Source of the DNA: Micromonospora_J zhanjiangensis
GTDB lineage: Bacteria > Actinomycetota > Actinomycetes > Mycobacteriales > Micromonosporaceae
Assembly: GCF_042650605.1 (NCBI RefSeq)
Contig: NZ_JBHSBN010000019.1
Location: forward strand, 62,001-126,000
DNA: 64,000 bases
Direction of reading: 5' to 3'
In this document: piece after piece, positions 15,588-22,920 of the stretch
How the letters are laid out: each line of letters begins with the position of its first letter
Numbering within the stretch: position 1 is the stretch's first letter
Translations under genes and position numbers: made by a program
Notes under the pieces: generated by a model
Told to the model about the DNA's origin: nothing
The model's database searches: none
What the model saw: only the letters and a program-made list of their open reading frames with translations

Positions 15588-16693
15588 CCGTGACCATCAC
15601 CCGCCCGGCACGCCGCCGGCCGGTGTTCCACCCGCTGCCCGTCGCCGCGGTCGACCGGCTGACCGAGGCCTCGGTCGCCATCACCTTCGCGGTGCCGCCC
15701 GAGCTGCGCGACATCTTCGCGTTCCGGGCCGGCCAGCACATCACCGTCCGTCGGGTGCACGACGCCGACGGCGAGGACGTGCGGCGGTCGTACTCGATCT
15801 GCTCGACGCCGGCGGACCTGGCCGCGCACGGACGGCTCCGGATCGGGGTCAAGGAGATCCCCGGCGGCGCCTTTTCCGGCTTCGCCGCCAGCACCCTGCG
15901 GCCCGGCGACACCATCGAGGTGCTGCCGCCGCTCGGGCACTTCACCACGGCGTTCGCGCCGGACCGGCAGCGCCGCTACGGCGCGGTGGTCGCCGGCTCC
16001 GGCGTCACCCCCGTGCTCGCGCTGGTCGCCACCGCGCTGGCCGTCGAGCCGGCCAGCACCTTCACCCTGGTCTACGGCAACCGGTACGCCCGCAGCGTCA
16101 TGTTCGCCGAGGAACTGGCCGACCTGAAGGACCGCTATCCGACCCGGCTGCACCTGGTGCACGTGCTGTCCCGCGAACCGGGCGACTCGCCGCTGCTCTC
16201 CGGCCGGGTGGACGCCGACCGGCTGACCCGGCTGCTGGACACCATCGTGCCCGCCGACAGCATCGACGAGTGGTTCCTGTGCGGCCCGTACGGGCTGGTC
16301 ACCGAGGCGACCAGGGTGCTCACCGGGCGCGGGGTGCCACCGGCCGCCGTGCACACCGAGCTGTTCCACGTCGACGAGCCGCCCACCCCGCCCCGTCGGG
16401 TCGAGGACAGCACCGCCGGTGCCGATGTCACGATCATGCTGGACGGCCGCGCGTCGAGCTTCCGGATGGGCCGCGAGGACCGGGTCCTCGACGCGGCGCT
16501 GAAGGTCCGCGGCGAGCTGCCGTACGCCTGCAAGGGCGGGGTCTGCTCCACCTGCCGGGCCAAGGTGGTCGAGGGCGAGGTGACGATGGCCCGCAACTAC
16601 GCCCTGGAGCCGGACGAGGTGGCCGCCGGCTACGTCCTGACCTGCCAGTCCAGCCCGACCACCGACCGCCTGGTCGTCGACTACGACGCCTGA
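15584..16693 (+). CDS. paaE: Phenylacetyl-CoA epoxidase reductase PaaE
   Basis: A 369-aa reductase with three parts in order: FAD-binding domain (RRSYSICSTP), NAD(P)H domain (VVAGSGVTPVLAL, then WFLCGPYGLV), and a C-terminal plant-type 2Fe-2S ferredoxin (CKGGVCSTC plus a later Cys in LTCQSS). It passes electrons from NADPH to the di-iron centre of PaaA. The GTG start overlaps the paaD stop (GTGA). The later enzymes of the pathway (PaaG, PaaZ, PaaJ, PaaK) are not in the window. Confidence 0.95.
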   Translation: MTVTITRPARRRPVFHPLPVAAVDRLTEASVAITFAVPPELRDIFAFRAGQHITVRRVHDADGEDVRRSYSICSTPADLAAHGRLRIGVKEIPGGAFSGFAASTLRPGDTIEVLPPLGHFTTAFAPDRQRRYGAVVAGSGVTPVLALVATALAVEPASTFTLVYGNRYARSVMFAEELADLKDRYPTRLHLVHVLSREPGDSPLLSGRVDADRLTRLLDTIVPADSIDEWFLCGPYGLVTEATRVLTGRGVPPAAVHTELFHVDEPPTPPRRVEDSTAGADVTIMLDGRASSFRMGREDRVLDAALKVRGELPYACKGGVCSTCRAKVVEGEVTMARNYALEPDEVAAGYVLTCQSSPTTDRLVVDYDA

Positions 16694-16718
16694 TCCCGCA
16701 GCCCGGCCCGGCCCGGCT

Positions 16719-16796
16719 GGTCGCGCGGCGCTTTGCCTGGCGGGTCGCGCGGCGCTGCGTGGTCGGGAGCTGCTGGCTGTTCGTGAGCTGCTGGCT
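16719..16796. repeat. Two short direct repeats downstream of paaE
   Basis: GGTCGCGCGGCGCT occurs at 16719-16732 and 16743-16756; GAGCTGCTGGCT at 16767-16778 and 16785-16796. They lie in non-coding DNA just before the large palindrome at 16851. Local slippage duplications are the likeliest origin. Confidence 0.5.
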
Positions 16797-16850
16797 GGTC
16801 GTGAAGCTGGCGGCGGTCCGGGAGCGGCGCCGGGCCGGGAGGCGTCCCAC

Positions 16851-16906
16851 TTTTGGCGCTACATCAAATTCGATGTACGTACTACATCTTTGATGTAGCC
16901 CCAAAA
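16851..16906. repeat. Long A/T-rich inverted repeat between convergent genes
   Basis: The 18-base arms 16851-16868 and 16889-16906 pair with one mismatch; their inner ends are CTACATCAAA and TTTGATGTAG. The 20-base centre contains a second repeat, GATGTA at 16872-16877 and TACATC at 16883-16888, around CGTAC. The element is far richer in A/T than the DNA around it. It lies between the paaE stop and a convergent gene, so it may terminate transcription from both sides, though its composition is unlike the G/C-rich terminators elsewhere in this window. Confidence 0.7.
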
Positions 16907-16942
16907 TTGTGTCCGGCTCCGGCGGGCGGGTATCGACGCGCT

Positions 16943-17236
16943 TCAGTCGCTGCGGAGACGCGCAGTCCAATAGGTGAGGTCGGAGCGGTGCTCGACCAGG
17001 GCAACGCTCTCGCCGCAGGCGTCCTCGATCAGCTTGACCGCCTCGTCCAGGTGCGCCGGGCAGTGATCCCAGTCGGTGTCGCGGTACATCTGCAGGCCGA
17101 CCTCGCCCCGATCGCGGCTGAGCGCCTCACCCGCCTCGGGTGGCACGAGAACGATGGTGTAGCGGGCCGCCTCCCGCTCCGCGTCGCTGGGCGGCGGCGG
17201 TTCGTCGTATCCACGCGGCCGGAAGTGCTCGACCAC
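16943..17236 (-). CDS. Conserved-looking hypothetical protein, 97 aa
   Basis: A soluble 97-aa acidic protein read from a GTG start (MVEHFRPRGYDEPPPPSDAE...). No family is recognised. It contains EREAARYTIVLVPPEAGEAL and a C-terminal stretch SVALVEHRSDLTYWTARLRSD. It is divergent from the Scr1-type HTH gene, with 26 bases between the starts, so the two may share a promoter region and possibly a function. Confidence 0.5.
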   Translation of the reverse strand: MVEHFRPRGYDEPPPPSDAEREAARYTIVLVPPEAGEALSRDRGEVGLQMYRDTDWDHCPAHLDEAVKLIEDACGESVALVEHRSDLTYWTARLRSD

Positions 17237-17262
17237 CGACGGGATCGGCCCCGGAGTCGTGG

Positions 17263-18110
17263 ATGTCAGGCACGAATCAACCCACGGTGGTCGGTCGGGG
17301 GCTCGGTGGCGAGTTGCGCGAGCTGCGGCGGACGCGTGGGCTGCCGCAGCGGCAGGTGGCGATCCGGTTGGGCTGGCAACCGTCCAAGCTGTCCCGGATA
17401 GAGGCCGGCATCCAGGGTGTCCAGGCCGCCGATGTCGCGTCCCTGCTGGTGATCTACGGGGTCACCGGTGACGAACGCAAGCGACTGCTCGGGATGGCCG
17501 AGCGGTCCGCCGAGACCGGTTGGTGGGAGGCGATCGGTGGGCTCTCCGACGAGTCCCGCACGCTGATCCGGCTGGAGGCCGAGGCGACCGGGATCGTGAA
17601 CTGGCAGCCGCTGCTGGTGCCCGGCCTGCTGCAGATCCCGGACTACAGCCACGCCGTGATGGCCGGCTGTGGCGTGCCGGAGGACGAGGCGCAGTCCCGG
17701 GTGGCCGCCCGGCTCGGCCGGCAGGCGATCCTCAGCCGGCCGACACCGCCCGTCGTGCACGCGATGATCGACGAGATGGTGTTGCGCCGGGTGCTCGGCG
17801 GGACTCGCGTCATGGTCCGTCAGTTGCGCCACCTGCTCGATGCCGCCGAGCGCCCCACGTCACGCTCCAGGTGGTGCCGATGGCCGTCGGCGGGCATACC
17901 GGGCTGGACGGGTCGTTCGCGCTCTTCGACTTCCCGCGCAACCGATCGGTGGTCTACCTGGACCACAAACTGGCCGGGCTGTTCCTGGAGGAGGCGCCGC
18001 AGGTGACGCACTTCCGGCGAGAGGCGGATAGGCTGGCCCGGGTGGCGTTGAGCCCGGCCGAGTCGGTGGAGTTCGTTGCCCGGGTCGCAACGGAGTACGA
18101 GCGGGAGTGA
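17263..18110 (+). pseudogene. Scr1/DUF5753-type XRE regulator with a single-base frameshift
   Basis: The ATG at 17263 opens an HTH (LRELRRTRGLPQRQVAIRLG, then QPSKLSRIEAG) followed by the DUF5753 domain (WQPLLVPGLLQIPDYSHAVM). The frame fails after RQLRHLLDAAERP; the rest of the domain (HVTLQVVPMAVGGHTGLDG to the stop at 18110) continues one frame over. The break is a run of four C at 17853-17856, where five would restore one continuous 283-aa protein. Either a real mutation or a homopolymer base-calling error. It precedes the DUF397 gene, its normal partner, by six bases. Confidence 0.8.
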
Positions 18111-18116
18111 GCCCAG

Positions 18117-18314
18117 ATGAGGCCAGCGGACCTGACCGGCGCGGTCTGGCGCAAGTCCACCCGCAGCGGCTCGAACGCCGACTGCCTGGAGTTCGCCGAC
18201 TTGGGCCGGGCGGTGGCCGTACGGGATTCCAAGGACCCGCATGGGCCGGTCCTGGCCTTCGATCCGATGAGCTGGTCCGGGTTTCTCCGCGGCCTGACGA
18301 TCGATTCCCCGTAG
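18117..18314 (+). CDS. DUF397 protein
   Basis: A 65-aa protein with the family signature: LTGAVWRKSTRSGSNADCLEFA, then VAVRDSKDPHGPVLAF and a final WSGFL. DUF397 proteins regularly follow Scr1-type XRE regulators in Streptomyces and relatives and are thought to act as the small partner that the regulator controls or binds, in toxin-antitoxin-like or developmental pairs. Here the regulator is frameshifted, so the pair may be non-functional. Confidence 0.9.
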   Translation: MRPADLTGAVWRKSTRSGSNADCLEFADLGRAVAVRDSKDPHGPVLAFDPMSWSGFLRGLTIDSP

Positions 18315-18402
18315 CCTTCGCCTCGCGGCCTGCGGTGGAGGTGCGTCACAGGCGGAACGGCTGGACGGGACGGTGGTGGGCGGGCCGCGTACGCTCGAAC
18401 GC

Positions 18403-19608
18403 GTGACTGTGAGCCGGGAGATCGACGACATCCTGCAGCGCGGCGCCGACGGCGGCCGGATCACGCCGGAGGAGGCGCTGCTGATCTACACGGAGGCGCC
18501 GTTCCACGCCCTCGGCGAGGCGGCGGACGCCGTGCGCCGGCGGCGGTACCCGGACGGGATCGTCACCTACATCATCGATCGCAACATCAACTACACCAAC
18601 GTCTGCGTGACCGCGTGCAAGTTCTGCGCCTTCTACCGGGCGCCGAAGCACAAGGAGGGCTGGACCCACCCGACCGAGGAGATCCTGCGGCGCTGCGCCG
18701 AGGCGGTCGAGCTGGGCGCCACGCAGGTGATGTTGCAGGGTGGGCACCACCCGGACTACGGCGTGGAGTACTACGAAGAGCTGTTCTCCTCGGTCAAGCG
18801 GGCCTACCCCCAGCTGACGATCCACTCGATCGGGCCGAGCGAGGTCCTGCACATGGCCAAGGTCTCCGGCGTCTCGCTGGAGGAGGCCATCACCCGGATC
18901 AAGGCCGCCGGCCTGGACTCGATCGCCGGGGCCGGCGCCGAGATGCTGCCCGAGCGCCCCCGCAAGGCGATCGCGCCGCTCAAGGAGTCGGGCGAGCGGT
19001 GGTGCGACGTGATGGCGCTGGCCCACCGGCTCGGGGTGGAGTCCACCGCGACGATGATGATGGGCACCGGGGAGACGCACGCCGAGCGGATCGAGCACCT
19101 GCGGATGATCCGCGACGTGCAGGACCAGGCGGACGCCGGCGGCTACGGCGGGTTCCGGTCCTTCATCCCGTGGACGTACCAGCCGGAGAACAACCACCTC
19201 AAGGGCCGGACCCAGGCCACCAACGACGAGTACCTGCGGCTGATCGCCACCGCCCGGCTGTTCTTCGAGACCGTGCCGCACCTGCAGGCGTCGTGGCTGA
19301 CCACCGGCAAGGAGGTCGGGCAGCTCGCCCTGCACATGGGGGTGGACGACCTCGGGTCGATCATGTTGGAGGAGAACGTGATCTCCTCGGCCGGCGCCCG
19401 GCACCGGTCCAACCTGCACGAGCTGATCTGGATGATCCGTTCGGCCGGCCGGATCCCGGCCCAGCGGGACACCCTCTACCGGCACCTGGCGGTGCACCGG
19501 ACCCCGGCCGACGACCCGAGCGACGACCGGGTGGTCTCGCACTTCTCGTCGATCGCCCTGCCGGGCGGCGGGGCCGGCCGCTCGTTGCCCCTGGTCGACG
19601 TCCGGTAG
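18403..19608 (+). CDS. mqnC: Cyclic dehypoxanthinyl futalosine synthase MqnC
   Basis: A 401-aa radical-SAM enzyme. The cluster motif is C68-x3-C72-x2-C75 (NVCVTACKFCAFYR), preceded by YIIDRNINYTN and followed by QGGHHPDYGVEYYEEL and MMMGTGETHAERIEHL, all characteristic of MqnC. It cyclises dehypoxanthinyl futalosine during menaquinone formation. The GTG at 18403 is used since the protein there starts MTVSREID, normal for the family. With mqnA at 10539 it shows that the organism uses the futalosine route. Confidence 0.95.
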   Translation: MTVSREIDDILQRGADGGRITPEEALLIYTEAPFHALGEAADAVRRRRYPDGIVTYIIDRNINYTNVCVTACKFCAFYRAPKHKEGWTHPTEEILRRCAEAVELGATQVMLQGGHHPDYGVEYYEELFSSVKRAYPQLTIHSIGPSEVLHMAKVSGVSLEEAITRIKAAGLDSIAGAGAEMLPERPRKAIAPLKESGERWCDVMALAHRLGVESTATMMMGTGETHAERIEHLRMIRDVQDQADAGGYGGFRSFIPWTYQPENNHLKGRTQATNDEYLRLIATARLFFETVPHLQASWLTTGKEVGQLALHMGVDDLGSIMLEENVISSAGARHRSNLHELIWMIRSAGRIPAQRDTLYRHLAVHRTPADDPSDDRVVSHFSSIALPGGGAGRSLPLVDVR

Positions 19609-19983
19609 CCGCGCGTTGACCTGGCGTTTCCGGCCCGGGACCGACGATCTGGTCGGTGGTTGCCCGCCGAGCCGGTGATCTCTGCCGGCCGAACGGCTGA
19701 GCCCGGCCGCGATCGGCCGCGGAAAGAGCCATCAATCCGGGCATTTCTTAAATGATCTTTAGCCGTGCAGGCCAGCGGGCTGATCGTGGGGCTGGCGGAG
19801 GAGCGCGTCGACCGATAACGTCCCAGCACCGACAGGTTGACGGTCGTACTCCACCGGCCCATGGGGCCGTTCACATAGAGCCGCTGGGCGGGACGGGTCA
19901 CCGTCCCGCCCACGGTGTTCCGCCACCACGGCGGCCGGCGTCGTCAGCTGTCCACCCCGCACTTGCTCAGCTCCGGGAGTCGT
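19609..19983. other. 375-bp gap with a hairpin and likely promoter; no gene seen
   Basis: After the mqnC stop there is an A/T-richer stretch near 19738-19762 (CATTTCTTAAATGATC), a TTGACG at about 19837 that could be a -35 element, and a perfect 12-bp hairpin at 19885-19912 close to the next gene's start. No open frame has a convincing domain. Confidence 0.4.
19885..19912. terminator. 12-bp hairpin upstream of the LPXTG gene
   Basis: TGGGCGGGACGG at 19885-19896 pairs perfectly with 19901-19912 across a GTCA loop. The stem is nearly the same as that of the terminator after the next gene (21602-21643). As it lies 71 bases before the start of that gene it may be a 5'-leader structure rather than the mqnC terminator. 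Confidence 0.5.
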
Positions 19984-21567
19984 ATGAACGTCAAGCACCT
20001 GGGATCCGCCGTGCGCGGCGGGCTCGTCGCGCTGCTCGCGACCGCGACGGTCGCGGCCGTACCGGTCGCGGCGTCCGCCGAACCCACCCCCACCGCGGAC
20101 CTCAACCTCTCCGTCTCCGGCGAGCGGGTGGTGAAGAACGCGGCGTACAAGCAGTTCCGGGTCCGGCTGTCGAACGAGGGCCCGAACAAGGCCGAGGCCG
20201 TCCGGATCACCGTCGACGCCAGCAACATCAAGGGTGACGTCCTCCAGTTCGGACTGCCGTCCGGCCCGGACTGCCGGACCGAGGGTGGCACCCCCAACCA
20301 CCCGACCAAGTCGAGCTGCGTGATCGGCGACCTGGCCGACGGCGCCACCGACACCAGCTTCCCCGCGCTGATCGCCACGACCGCCAAGAAGAAGGGCGAC
20401 GCCGGCTCGTTCACCGTCACCGTCTCCTCGGCCACCGCCGACCCGGACACCGGCAACAACACCACGACGGTCCACGTGCAGGCGGCGCCGGCCGGCTACG
20501 ACCTGGCGGTCGTCGCCCGGGACGTGTACGCCAACTACGCGACCAACAAGCCGGTCGCCCCCGGTGGCACCGGCGAACTGCAGTGGGCGCTGTACAACGA
20601 GGGCAGCCGGGCCGCCAAGGGCCTGGTCTACGAGATCGGGCTGCCGTACTGGGTCACCTTCGCCGACAGGCTGCCCGGGTGCACGTACGACGAGGACAAC
20701 ACCGTGGCGCACTGCGTCCAGCCCAAGCAGGTGCTGCGTCCCGGTGACGTCTTCCAGTCGGAGGACCCGATCCGGGTGAAGGTCGCGAAGAACGCGCCGG
20801 GACCGATGGCGCTGACCGGTGGCGTGGTCGTCGGCTACGGCACGGCCGACATCGCGGCGGACGACCCGGCGGCGGACGCCCGGGTCGCGGCCGGCGGAGT
20901 CGTCCGGAAGGCCGACGCCGCGACCAGGAAGAAGGCCGAGGCCGACCCGACCGACAACTACGCCGGGTTCTCCGTGTTCGCCGCCGCCAACCCGGTCGAC
21001 CTGGCGATCACCGCCAAGCCGGCCGCCGGCGCCGTCGGTGACGTGGTCACGGTCACCTTCACCGCCACCAACAACGGTCCGGCCAGCGGCGCGGCGGGCA
21101 TCACCGTCAAGGCGCCGGCCGGCACCCGGGTGGTGAACCCCGGTCCGGACGGGTACCCGTACTGCCAGGACAAGGACGGCAACCCGAACGTCACCGAGGC
21201 CACCGAGCTGCGGTGCTCGTTCGAGAGCGAGTTCGAGCCCGGGGTGACGTTCGACTTCCCGCTGCGGTTCCGGGTGGTCTCGGCGCCGGTCACCGACGGG
21301 ACGATCGAGATCTTCAACGGACTGAAGAACGCCGACTCGAACCCGGCCAACAACGTCGCGCCCATCGTCATCACCGTCAAGGACGGGGGAAGCGGTGACG
21401 GCGGCGGCGACGGATCCGGTGGCGGCCTGCCGGTGACCGGCGTGCAGGCCGGCCTGATCGGCGGCGTGGGCCTCGGTGTCCTGCTCGTCGGCGGGGTGCT
21501 GTTCCTGCTGGCCCGCCGTCGTCGGGTGGTCCTGGTGACCCCGGACGACGAGAAGCCGACCGCCTGA
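19984..21567 (+). CDS. Sortase-anchored wall protein with DUF11-like repeats (LPVTG)
   Basis: A 527-aa exported protein. An N-terminal signal peptide (GGLVALLATATVAAVPVAASA) is followed by immunoglobulin-like DUF11 modules, two of them showing the N-x-G-P pattern (FRVRLSNEGPNKAEAV and FTATNNGPASGAAG). A Gly/Ser/Asp linker comes next, then LPVTG, a membrane segment (LIGGVGLGVLLVGGVLFLL), RRRR and a short acidic tail. LPVTG fits the LPXTG sortase signal, so it is probably covalently attached to peptidoglycan. No sortase gene is in the window. Function is likely structural or adhesive. Flanked by two similar hairpins. Confidence 0.9.
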   Translation: MNVKHLGSAVRGGLVALLATATVAAVPVAASAEPTPTADLNLSVSGERVVKNAAYKQFRVRLSNEGPNKAEAVRITVDASNIKGDVLQFGLPSGPDCRTEGGTPNHPTKSSCVIGDLADGATDTSFPALIATTAKKKGDAGSFTVTVSSATADPDTGNNTTTVHVQAAPAGYDLAVVARDVYANYATNKPVAPGGTGELQWALYNEGSRAAKGLVYEIGLPYWVTFADRLPGCTYDEDNTVAHCVQPKQVLRPGDVFQSEDPIRVKVAKNAPGPMALTGGVVVGYGTADIAADDPAADARVAAGGVVRKADAATRKKAEADPTDNYAGFSVFAAANPVDLAITAKPAAGAVGDVVTVTFTATNNGPASGAAGITVKAPAGTRVVNPGPDGYPYCQDKDGNPNVTEATELRCSFESEFEPGVTFDFPLRFRVVSAPVTDGTIEIFNGLKNADSNPANNVAPIVITVKDGGSGDGGGDGSGGGLPVTGVQAGLIGGVGLGVLLVGGVLFLLARRRRVVLVTPDDEKPTA

Positions 21568-21601
21568 CGGTCCAGGGCCGCACCGGCCCGTGCAACACAT
21601 C

Positions 21602-21643
21602 ACGCCGCTGGGCGGGACGGGTCGCCGTCCCGCCCAGCGGCGT
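21602..21643 (+). terminator. Strong hairpin terminator after the LPXTG gene
   Basis: A perfect 19-bp stem, 21602-21620 against 21625-21643, with a GTCG loop; the core is CTGGGCGGGACGG. It lies 34 bases after the stop. There is no U-run, as is common for actinobacterial terminators. Confidence 0.8.
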
Positions 21644-21698
21644 ATCGGGAGCCACCCGTGGCGTACGCCGTCCGGCCGGGCTGGCAGAGTAGGACGAC

Positions 21699-22409
21699 GT
21701 GAGCCGCACACCGCACGGCCAGCGCGCCGGCCTGGACAAGCAGCCGCACGAGGTCGCCACCATGTTCGACGGGGTGGCCGAGCGGTACGACCTGACCAAC
21801 ACCGTCATCTCCTTCGGCCAGGACCGGGGTTGGCGCCGGGCCACCCGGACCGCGCTCGACCTGCGCCCCGGCGAGAAGGTGCTCGACGTCGGCGCCGGCA
21901 CCGGGGTCTCCACCGCCGAGTTGGCCGTCTCCGGCGCGTACGCCGTGGGGTTGGACCTGTCGGTGGGGATGCTGATGGCCGGTCGGCGACGCCGGCCCGA
22001 GGTGCCGCTGTTGGCCGGCGACGCGCTCCGGCTGCCGTTCCCGGACGCCAGCTTCGATGCGGTGACCATCTCGCTGGCGCTGCGCAACGTGGTGGACACG
22101 GGCGCCGCGCTGCGCGAAATGGCCCGGGTCACCCGGCCCGGCGGCCGGTTGGTGGTCTGCGAGTTCAGCACCCCGGTCAACCCGCTGTTCCGGACCGTCT
22201 ACCTGACGTACCTGATGGGGTCGTTGCCCTCGGTGGCCCGGACGGTGTCCAGCAACCCGGACGCCTACGTCTATCTGGCCGAGTCGATCCGGGCCTGGCC
22301 GGACCAGGCCGGCCTGGCCGCGAAGATCGCGGAGTCCGGCTGGGGCCGGGTGGCCTGGCGCAACCTGACCGGGGGCGTCGTCGCCCTGCACCGCGCCGTC
22401 CGGGAGTGA
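21699..22409 (+). CDS. menG: Demethylmenaquinone methyltransferase
   Basis: A 236-aa SAM methyltransferase of the MenG/UbiE family: MFDGVAERYDLTNTVISFGQD at the start, SAM-binding VLDVGAGTGVSTAELA, and ALRNVVDTGAALREMARVTRPGG. It carries out the final C-methylation in menaquinone formation, at the membrane surface. The GTG start (MSRTPHGQ) gives the normal length. Lies between mqnC and the reductase/nuo block, matching its pathway. Confidence 0.93.
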   Translation: MSRTPHGQRAGLDKQPHEVATMFDGVAERYDLTNTVISFGQDRGWRRATRTALDLRPGEKVLDVGAGTGVSTAELAVSGAYAVGLDLSVGMLMAGRRRRPEVPLLAGDALRLPFPDASFDAVTISLALRNVVDTGAALREMARVTRPGGRLVVCEFSTPVNPLFRTVYLTYLMGSLPSVARTVSSNPDAYVYLAESIRAWPDQAGLAAKIAESGWGRVAWRNLTGGVVALHRAVRE

Positions 22410-22492
22410 GCCCGCGCCGGTACCGCGTCGCCCCGGGGTGATTTTCCACCGTTCGCGGCTTGTGGCCGGCTTTGTCGGCATAGGCTCCGGCC

Positions 22493-22795
22493 ATGGCGGG
22501 GGTGGTTCGGCCCGACGGTGACCGGCCGGCGGGCGACGACAGCGGGTCGGCACGGGCCGAAGCGGCGGATCTGGTCGCCCAGATCCGGGACCTCGCCGGA
22601 TCCGACCCGGCCGGCGTTCAGCAGGTGGTGGCCGAGGTGCTGGCGGCCCTCGACCGGGCCAGCGGCGGTCGGTTGCGGGACCAACTGCCGCCCGGGACCC
22701 CGTTCGGCTCCGGATACACCCCGGCCCCGCCGCAGCGGGACGACGACACCGCCGCCGGGGCCCGGCAACGCCCGCCCGATCGGCCGGCGGAGTAG
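22493..22795 (+). CDS. Hypothetical protein, 100 aa
   Basis: A short soluble protein (MAGVVRPDGDRPAGDDSG...) with one helical region, ADLVAQIRDLAGSDPAGVQQVVAEVLAALDRA, between charged, probably disordered ends. No family recognised. It lies alone between menG and the respiratory reductase gene. Confidence 0.5.
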   Translation: MAGVVRPDGDRPAGDDSGSARAEAADLVAQIRDLAGSDPAGVQQVVAEVLAALDRASGGRLRDQLPPGTPFGSGYTPAPPQRDDDTAAGARQRPPDRPAE

Positions 22796-22814
22796 CCCCG
22801 GCCAGCTCACCTTG

Positions 22815-22838
22815 CCTGGTTAGGGTCGCCTAACCAGG
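22815..22838. promoter_or_regulatory. Perfect 10-bp inverted repeat CCTGGTTAGG/CCTAACCAGG
   Basis: Arms 22815-22824 and 22829-22838 flank GTCG. The inner TTAGG-N4-CCTAA recalls DtxR/IdeR/DmdR iron boxes, which are built from TTAGG/CCTAA half-sites, but the spacing differs from the classic 19-bp box. It could equally be the terminator of the small gene before it. It precedes a redox enzyme gene and the Fe-S-rich nuo operon. Confidence 0.5.
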
Positions 22839-22879
22839 TGGCACGGTAGACGCGGTCATAGACTCCACCCGAACGTGGC

Positions 22880-22897
22880 TTGTGAAGGAATTCACGA
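22880..22897. promoter_or_regulatory. Rex-type operator (NADH/NAD+ sensing)
   Basis: TTGTGAAGGAATTCACGA matches the Rex consensus TTGTGAA-N4-TTCACAA at 13 of 14 specified bases. It lies 23 bases before the GTG start of the geranylgeranyl-reductase-family gene and about 1.4 kb upstream of nuoA. In Streptomyces coelicolor Rex represses respiratory genes, including nuo, when NADH is low. The site also argues against a start at GTG 22882, which falls inside the palindrome. Confidence 0.7.
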
Positions 22898-22920
22898 GCG
22901 AGTCCGGAGGGAGGCGCGGA

